DNA from: Ciborinia camelliae
Lineage: Eukaryota > Ascomycota > Leotiomycetes > Helotiales > Sclerotiniaceae
Direction: 5' to 3'
Length of the DNA stretch: 64,000 nt
Assembly: GCA_025890175.1 (NCBI GenBank)
Contig: JANPYM010000002.1
Coordinates: 3,097,077-3,161,076, forward strand
Shown here: positions 57,522-64,000 of the stretch, one piece after another
Layout: every line of letters begins with the position of its first letter
Position numbering within the stretch: position 1 is the stretch's first letter
Made by a program: the position numbers and the translations under genes
Notes under the pieces: generated by a model
Seen by the model: only the letters and a program-made list of their open reading frames with translations
Told to the model about the DNA's origin: nothing
Databases searched by the model: none

Positions 57522-59511
57522 CTAGTAGACAGGGACCTTGAAAGCATCAAAGGTATAAGTCCAGCTGTCAATAGAAGCTTGATCATATTCACAAGTCAAA
57601 GTACCTTCAGCATCCCAGAAAGGTCTCAATGGGTAAGCGCAAAGCTTTTGAACCTCTCCCTCGTAAGTACCAGTGGAGACAGTAGCATTAAGTCTCTCGG
57701 GCTCAATGCCATTCTCAACCCAATCCATCATGGTAGCCATGTTATCAGCTGGGTAAGGACCTGGTTGAAGAGTGTTGGTGCTGCAGTGAGCGGCTCCTGG
57801 GATAATGAAGAGCTTGTACCATTCCTTGAGGGAGGTGATAGACTCGTTGTAGGCTTGGTCGGGGTACATGATGGAACGGACCGAGTCGTAGTAGTGAACT
57901 GAAGAGGAGGTTGGGACACTGTCGTCGGATTCTCCGTGGTAATGAATGAGCTTTCCGCCGTGGGATTGGAAATCAGAGATATCGGGAAGGGTAGTTTGTA
58001 AACTGTCCATGTATTTGACCATTGCTTCTTGCATCCATCCTTGGAGGGTGTCATAGGTCACATTCTCAAGAGAAGAGAGGTTATCGATATCAACCAATTG
58101 GACAAACTTGGTTACGAATTCACCACCAGTGGATGCAATGTTGACTCCCCATGTATCGGTAGTATTATCGTAGGTGGTTTTAGCATCTTCGAACGAACAA
58201 GCTGGTTGCCATGGAACGTAGACACGCTCTCCCTTAGAGTTGAACATACCATCATAAAGACGAGCAGCGAGAGCGGCTCCTTGAGCGGAGACTGTTCCGT
58301 TTTGAGCTGGAGTGTCAGCGGCAGCCATTCCCATCTGTCTCTTAACCTTTTGACCAAAAGCAAACCCGAGGGAGCTGCTAGTTGAGGCTGCGCAAGAGTA
58401 AGCAGCACCAATAGTGCTGTTCATGTCGAATTTAAGCTTGCAAAGATCAGTTCGAGATACGACACCATCAGTACGGCCATCGAGGGGATCACAAGCGGCA
58501 ATTGTCATGTTGACGATCTTCTCCATCTCACAAGGAGGTGGGTAGTAATCCATCATCACCTCAGCAACGCCAGAGAACAAGTGGTTCTAGAAGAGATTAA
58601 CATTTGCTATATGTAAAGTTTTATTGGTCTTGAGTGAAACTTACAACTTGTTGTTGTCCATAACGGAAAGCTGGAGCACCAGTAATGGCACCATCATACT
58701 CGGCACCATATCGTTGAATTTGGGACATGCCCTCACGTCCACCATCAGAACATCCCTCATAATAGGTATATAGTTTTGCGCTGGCGTTGCTACCATAGAA
58801 CAATGGAGTGATGGCCTTTCCAAGTTGAGTCATCTCACCAAGTCCCTGGTATGCGAACATGTAGATATTGTCCCAATTGACGGATCCGTTGCCAGTCAAG
58901 ACAACATCATCAAGGGATGTACCACCAAGGGCATCATAACCTGCATCTGTGACACCGCCCACAGCACCGTATGGCAAACCTGCAAGATCCGGAAGTCAGT
59001 AAATGCCTATCAAGGAAAGAATTTGTAAGAAAATAAGGAAGGAACATTAAGAATAAAAGCTATATTAGAAAAGCATGTAAAGAAACGGAATAGTGGAGTT
59101 TGAGATCGGGGAACAGAATCAAATATTAAGAACAAAGAATTTAGTGAACCGATTAAACATACCTCCAGTGGGGTCAGCATTGAGACTGTATCCACCTCCA
59201 CCAGCGACGTAGAAACGGTTCTTGTAGCTATCTGGGCTAGGGAAATTGTACCAAACGACGACCTGATCTTTTCCAGGGTGGACATAGGTCACGGTAACGT
59301 TGCAGTAGCTGTAAGTGGTAGCGCTAACTGTGGCATTGTAAACTGCGTTGGCAGTAACGGAAGATGAGATTGGGTTGATGCCATTCAAGGTTCCGTTTGC
59401 TGGTAAAGCTGCTTGGACGTTCGAAACTGTGCAAACATCGGCAAGGGAAGCCGCACTCGCAGTAGAGGCAGCAAGAGCGGCAAATGCTCCAGTTCGCATC
59501 GATTGACGCAT
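57522..59511 (-). CDS. Secreted tannase / feruloyl esterase family protein
   Basis: Three exons (59511-59163, 58979-58645, 58586-57522) give 582 residues. Enzymes of this family hydrolyse gallate or ferulate esters of plant phenolics outside the cell. A signal peptide covers about residues 1-22 (MRQSMRTGAFAALAASTASA). VVWYNFPSPDSYKNRFYVAG and GGGGYSLNADPTGG lead to GLPYGAVGGVTDAGYDALGG across intron 1. The nucleophile Ser is in YYEGCSDGGREGMSQIQRYG (CSxGG motif). A calcium-site-like Asp-rich stretch ACDPLDGRTDGVVSRTD follows, with the paired Cys. Asp is near GKLIHYHGESDDSVPTSSSV and the catalytic His in FIIPGAAHCSTN. Several Asn-x-Ser/Thr sites suggest glycosylation. Tannase versus feruloyl esterase B cannot be told apart here. 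It stands alone at the edge of gene-poor DNA. Confidence 0.93.
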
Positions 59512-62138
59512 AGTTGGAATTGATAGGGTGAATAAACGAAGAAAAATATTGCAGTTGAAGGATTAGTTTAGATTGAGTTGGGAGGTAAGCGAATGAAAGG
59601 ACTGAACCTGATGATGATGAGATATTTTCGAGGAGAATCAATAGATCTTATAAACATGTTGAGAGACGAGATGGAAACGTTGTCTCACCTCGTCGGTCCC
59701 GGATCAAGTATTGGGATGGGATCAGCGCCCAGGCTAGATATCACACATCGGCATACATACAACGTGCAAAATATGCTGATCGCATTGTTATTGCTTGCGC
59801 CCTACAAGACGCGCAACCTCGTAAGTTTATTTGCATGTGTTTAACTTTGAGGGTAGAGCCATTACGTGACCAAAGAACATAGAATCCCTTGATTGTATTT
59901 AACATACGAGTACCGGCCAAGATCTTGGGATCTAGACCCGCAGCCCGGTAGTGTAAGTGTGGTGAAGTTGGGAAATTTCCGTAGACGCGTAACTTGAGTT
60001 TGATGATTGTGCTCCACCTCTCCACAGTATTTATCAGATTGCCCGTGACCGCTCTCTTTAGCAGAGAATCAGAAACTCACTTCGAACCAGAACTAGCTTA
60101 CTGAGGCGAGGCTGAGAGTAGAATTAGCAGAGGAGCGTCAGACGCGAAGTTTAAGCTCATGGCAATTGAACCTAACTTGTCGGATTTTATGTAGAAGTTA
60201 CCTATGCAGACTAGACCATGAGCCACAGAAGGTTAGCTACATAACGAGCATCACAATTTAAGAATACCAGTAAGGTTAGACCAAGGACTAGGTATTGTCA
60301 GCCTCCCCAATGACACGAAAATCCCCAGATTCATCCCAAAATTACCCCTGAATGTGGAATGCTACCTCTACTCGGTACTGATGATTTATGTCGTTTTCCC
60401 ACGCGTCCCCCCACAATAGCCAGGTACCATAAGACAAAACTACCGGTGCTAAAACAAACAATCCTTAATTTGATTCATATTATGCAATAATGTCTTCGAT
60501 TTTTGTTCTGGAAATCGTACCGGTACTCAACAATGACGCGTTGGCCCCTCGAGTAAGTCAGCCAAGAAAATCATCTCGGTCCCGAGATCAGTCACCGACG
60601 TAAAGATCAGCAAATCATTTATTTATAAATACAACAAGTGTTTCCAAACATACATACAGATCGTTTTATTCTCTTTCCATTGGCAAATTTTATATATAGT
60701 TCCTTTCTCTTCAACATATTCGAGACAGGCGCAATTTTTTACCTCCCCTTTCAAGACGGCTCGGTACCCCTAAATTTATAAATAATCCCCTCGACCACTT
60801 TCCCACTGAAGCTTCATTTATCAACAGATTCCTCATTTTTTTGGTTCAGGCTTTACTGTAACCTTTTCTTTCCTCGCATAAACTAGTTATCTATCTTGTA
60901 GAATATGTTTTCTGGAAGAGTGGAAGAGTATGTAGAAAATATATGGCTAGCTAATCAAGCAAGCATAGACTTTTTGTGTGAAGTTCGTTCCATATTATAT
61001 AAGTATTATCTGTTTGTTGGATCCTACTATTACTTGGGCCTGAAGTAAGAGTCTTCAAGAGGGCTCCAAATGCACGAGAACCTTACTGTCAGTGTCTTTG
61101 GGACTGACGTTGTTGTTGTTGTCGGTATATAGTGATGTCAACTCTCCACTACAAGAATCCTTTATGTATACCTCAAAAACTGTAGATATTTGGCCCAGTG
61201 CTAGCTGTGAAAATTAAACGGATTTCCATTGGTCTTGTAATAGTACCGCCTTATATAAATTTTCTTTTATCTTGGGATGTAATTAATATCATGTATGTTA
61301 CCGCTCCAGAAATCACATCTTCAAGATAATAATGCATGCGCATTCAACATTATATTATGAATCCTCTGATCTTCAACCCTTAGCCCCTCAAGAGACACCG
61401 CTCCATCCCACCGTAATATGGAAACTCCTCTCAGCGTTTTCCCCAAGTAGATACTATTGAACCTTCCACTTCAGGCCCTACTCACCCACCTACTCAGCAA
61501 AGGAAATATGGTAAAATTCCTCCTCAACATGCTCTTCAAGTTGACACCTATAACTTCCTCCACCCCCCCTCCAAATTACCCTCTCCTCACTTTGCATCTC
61601 CGGTGTGCTTCATATACCAACTAATCCATCCACATAACCGCCCAAAATTACCAAACTCCCTCCGTCGTCTATCTCTAATAATCCTAGAAATACACATCCT
61701 ATATTCAAAATAATTTTACATTACCGGTATATATTATTATAGAAACCACCTACCTCACGAGTCACCTCACCTCCTTCCTCACTTCCCATTATTCCAATAT
61801 CCCTCTACTTTCTCAACCTCTCTCCTCAACTACCCGAGGCCCAAGAGGGTTTGAGTAGAACGCGTACAGTAGATTCTAGAAGCTGACCCGAGTTAGGTGA
61901 GTTGAGACAATAGTCCTAGTACCTAAGATCTTGGTATCCCTCCAATGCTATCCATACCACTCCAACATCCAACATCTAACATCTAGCACGAAACCAGAAT
62001 CGATAAAATCCACCACAACTCCCCACAACAAGCAAACCCCACAACCCATAACCAGGGTCAGTCCATCGAAGAAAATAGTGATAGCATGGCATGGTATCGC
62101 ATTGGATAGTATAGTATAATCTAGTTTAGTGTACTTTA
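59512..62138. other. 2.6-kb intergenic region upstream of tannase
   Basis: Contains the tannase promoter and then AT-rich DNA. No gene is supportable on either strand. Confidence 0.45.
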
Positions 62139-62315
62139 GTTTGCATGATGAGCGCCTAATGCCGGTCTAGACGTGGTTTCGAGGTTTAGACTTGAGATCT
62201 TGGAGTTTAGAGGGGGGCACTAGGCACTGGGCTCTGGGTATGTGCATTGGCATTAGCATTATATGCTATAGTATACCGAGGTAGTAGGTAGTAGGTAGTA
62301 TGTAGGTGGTAGGTG
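62139..62315 (+). repeat. First copy of a 177-bp exact duplication
   Basis: Identical, as far as the window shows, to 63824-64000. It begins GTTTGCATGATGAGCGCC and ends in a GTAGGTAGTAGGTAGTA simple repeat. The second copy is cut by the window end, so the true length is at least 177 bp. Confidence 0.95.
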
Positions 62316-63813
62316 GTAGGTGGGTATTGGATCTACCTAGGTATCTAGATTCTAGGTATGTATGTACCATTTCATTTGGCGCTATTGAATCGTGATGGTG
62401 AAGATTGATGAAAGGATTTCTTGGGGGCTTGCTTGGGCTGAGAAAATAAATTAATTACAGTAGAATAGAATAGTGGTATAGTTGAAACTAGTGTGGTAAC
62501 TAGGTAGTTAAATCTTATATGAAGGAGTTGGACTTGGTTACTTGTATTATATTGTATTGTTCACATTGATGTATATGTACATGGGTTTGAAGGAATAGTG
62601 CAGGTGACAGGTGACAGGCGGGAAGATGGATACCGTATTAAGGTACCAGTACATCTTTAAAGATTAAAGTTTATGTGGAAGCGGGAAGGCCGAATTCTTC
62701 GAAGCTTCGAAGAAAGGGATTTGAAAAGTTCGGGGGTCCTGTCCTCCTCCCGAATCCCTACGGAGTACATATAGTAAGTACTCTATTTCAACCTCGTCCC
62801 TCGTCTGAGTCGACCCATCCTTCCAAATTCCAGATTACAAATTACAAATTACAAATTCCCTCTCTACAAAACCCAACCCAACTCAACCTAACACAATCCA
62901 ATCCAACCCAGCCAAGCCCAATCATCCATCCATCCCCTCCCTCAATAAAGTTAAACCCCTCAAACTTCAAACCTCAAGCCTCAAATTCCCAATCACCCCA
63001 AAAGGATCCAAATACCAGATTCCAAATACCAGATGCAAGCCCCAAGATTCCAAACCCCTTCCATGAACCTTCCTTCACATACATGCATGCATGTATGTAT
63101 GCATACATTAGATCCCGTGAACATACCAAATTTTCCTGCCCTGAGCCCTGCCCGGCTGCCAGGCTACTAGACTGCCAGGCTACTAAACAGCTCCCGAATC
63201 CCCTACCAGCAGTACCAGTACCAGTACCAGTGCTACCAACTCCAAACTTCAAAGTCAACTGCACTCCACTCCACTCCACTCCCACGACCCACTTCATGAT
63301 TCTATCCCCTGATCCCCCCCCCTCTCTCTCTCATCTCATGATTCTCATCTCCAGAGTCCACTTTGCATATTGCACATTGCACATTGCAAAGTGCACAATA
63401 CCCTTCACCCAGCCAACAAACTTCCTCCCATCATCCTTCCTTCCAAGCAAGCGCCCAGAAATTTCTTTCTCCCCCCCTCTCCTCTCCCCTATAAGCCTTT
63501 CAACTTCCACCCTGGCCTGCCTGCCTGCATGCATGCATGCAAGCATCCCGCTAACGGCTAACCTCGCCTTTATGCATGTCCCTCCGTGACTCCCTGGGGC
63601 CTGGGTCCTGGGGCCTGGTATCTGTCCGTCCCACTTAAGGCGAGCGGGGTGTGCACTGCACTGCGCTGCACTGTGTACATATCTAACCTAACCTCCCTTA
63701 GTACATGTATATCTAGCCTACCTACCTTAATTCATCTAGCCTACCTACCTACCTACCTAGCCTACCTACCTACCCAGTCCATCTAATCCATCTACACTAT
63801 ATCCGATTCCCAC
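62316..63813. other. Simple-sequence-rich region without genes
   Basis: Low-complexity stretches: CAAATTACAAATTACAAATT near 62843, CATGCATGCATGTATGTATG near 63081, ACCAGTACCAGTACCAGT near 63213, TGCATGCATGCATGCAAGCA near 63526, and CCTACCTACCTACCTA tracts at 63716-63778. The long + frame 62675-63589 is Pro/Ser/Ile-rich translation of these repeats and is not accepted as a gene. Confidence 0.6.
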
Positions 63814-63823
63814 NNNNNNNNNN
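63814..63823. other. Assembly gap (10 N)
   Basis: Ten N between simple-repeat DNA and the second copy of the 177-bp duplicated sequence. Confidence 0.98.
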
Positions 63824-64000
63824 GTTTGCATGATGAGCGCCTAATGCCGGTCTAGACGTGGTTTCGAGGTTTAGACTTGAGATCTTGGAGTTTAGAGGGG
63901 GGCACTAGGCACTGGGCTCTGGGTATGTGCATTGGCATTAGCATTATATGCTATAGTATACCGAGGTAGTAGGTAGTAGGTAGTATGTAGGTGGTAGGTG
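63824..64000 (+). repeat. Second copy of the 177-bp exact duplication, cut by window end
   Basis: Base-for-base repeat of 62139-62315 directly after the gap. Confidence 0.95.

Noticed and set aside
62675..63589. 304-codon + frame
   Set aside because: Translation of simple repeats (Pro/Ser/Asn/Ile rich), no start context or domain.
1..64000. tRNA, 5S rRNA and snRNA genes
   Set aside because: I looked for B-box-like GGTTCGANTCC words and cloverleaf ends and found none I could support; a covariance-model scan would be decisive.

Overview
The window reads as nuclear DNA of a filamentous ascomycete. The evidence is short GT-AG introns of about 45-120 nt with CTAAC/CTGAC-like branch sites, long AT-rich intergenic stretches, and a fungal gene set (LysM protein, cerato-platanin, fungal tannase, Zn2Cys6 regulator, MCT-type MFS carrier, Arb1). 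The secreted plant-interaction proteins and the style of the genes fit a Leotiomycete close to Botrytis/Sclerotinia, but that assignment is an inference. Two 10-N gaps mark it as a draft scaffold.

Layout: 42-1701, 3' part of a uridine kinase/UPRT gene. 2982-5513, a repeat-rich six-LysM secreted protein. 6429-7049, a small mitochondrial-type protein. 7620-7832, a methyltransferase relic. 7895-9728, an acidic protein. 10634-11814, an aldo-keto reductase. 13112-14633, an MFS transporter. 16495-18564, Arb1. 20701-21811, inositol polyphosphate kinase. 22092-22480, a possible regulator relic. 22770-24428, Clp1. 24676-25296, a Pmp3-family protein, divergent from 25750-26809, RNA polymerase III subunit Rpc37. 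27216-30821, DDB1. 30930-31204, an orphan exon. 31394-32703, 3-hydroxyisobutyrate dehydrogenase. 33900-35252, a membrane acetyltransferase. 37796-38293, cerato-platanin. 38765-41007, a dynamin-like GTPase. 41573-43031, the WD40 protein Asa1 with two apparent frameshifts. 44136-46458, a Zn2Cys6 regulator. 57522-59511, tannase/feruloyl esterase. The rest is intergenic, including an 11-kb gene-poor stretch at 46.5-57.5 kb.

Most genes are single-copy housekeeping genes: pyrimidine salvage, mRNA 3'-end processing, Pol III, DNA repair/ubiquitin ligase adaptor, ASTRA, inositol phosphates, RNA silencing and valine catabolism. Three secreted proteins (LysM, cerato-platanin, tannase) would act on the cell surface or host plant material. 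They do not form a cluster or pathway.

The most unusual item is non-coding. At 50.7-52.0 kb five diverged copies of one module occur: GCATATCTG, a TGACGT(A/C)A box, CCAAT, GAGCGCAAA, then CCAAT and GAGCGCAAA again. The sequence between boxes has drifted, but the spacing is fixed: 22 bp from TGACGT to CCAAT in all five, and 13 bp from CCAAT to GAGCGCAAA in all ten pairs. An inverted half-module with the same 13-bp spacing lies 0.7 kb upstream. No gene in the window explains it.
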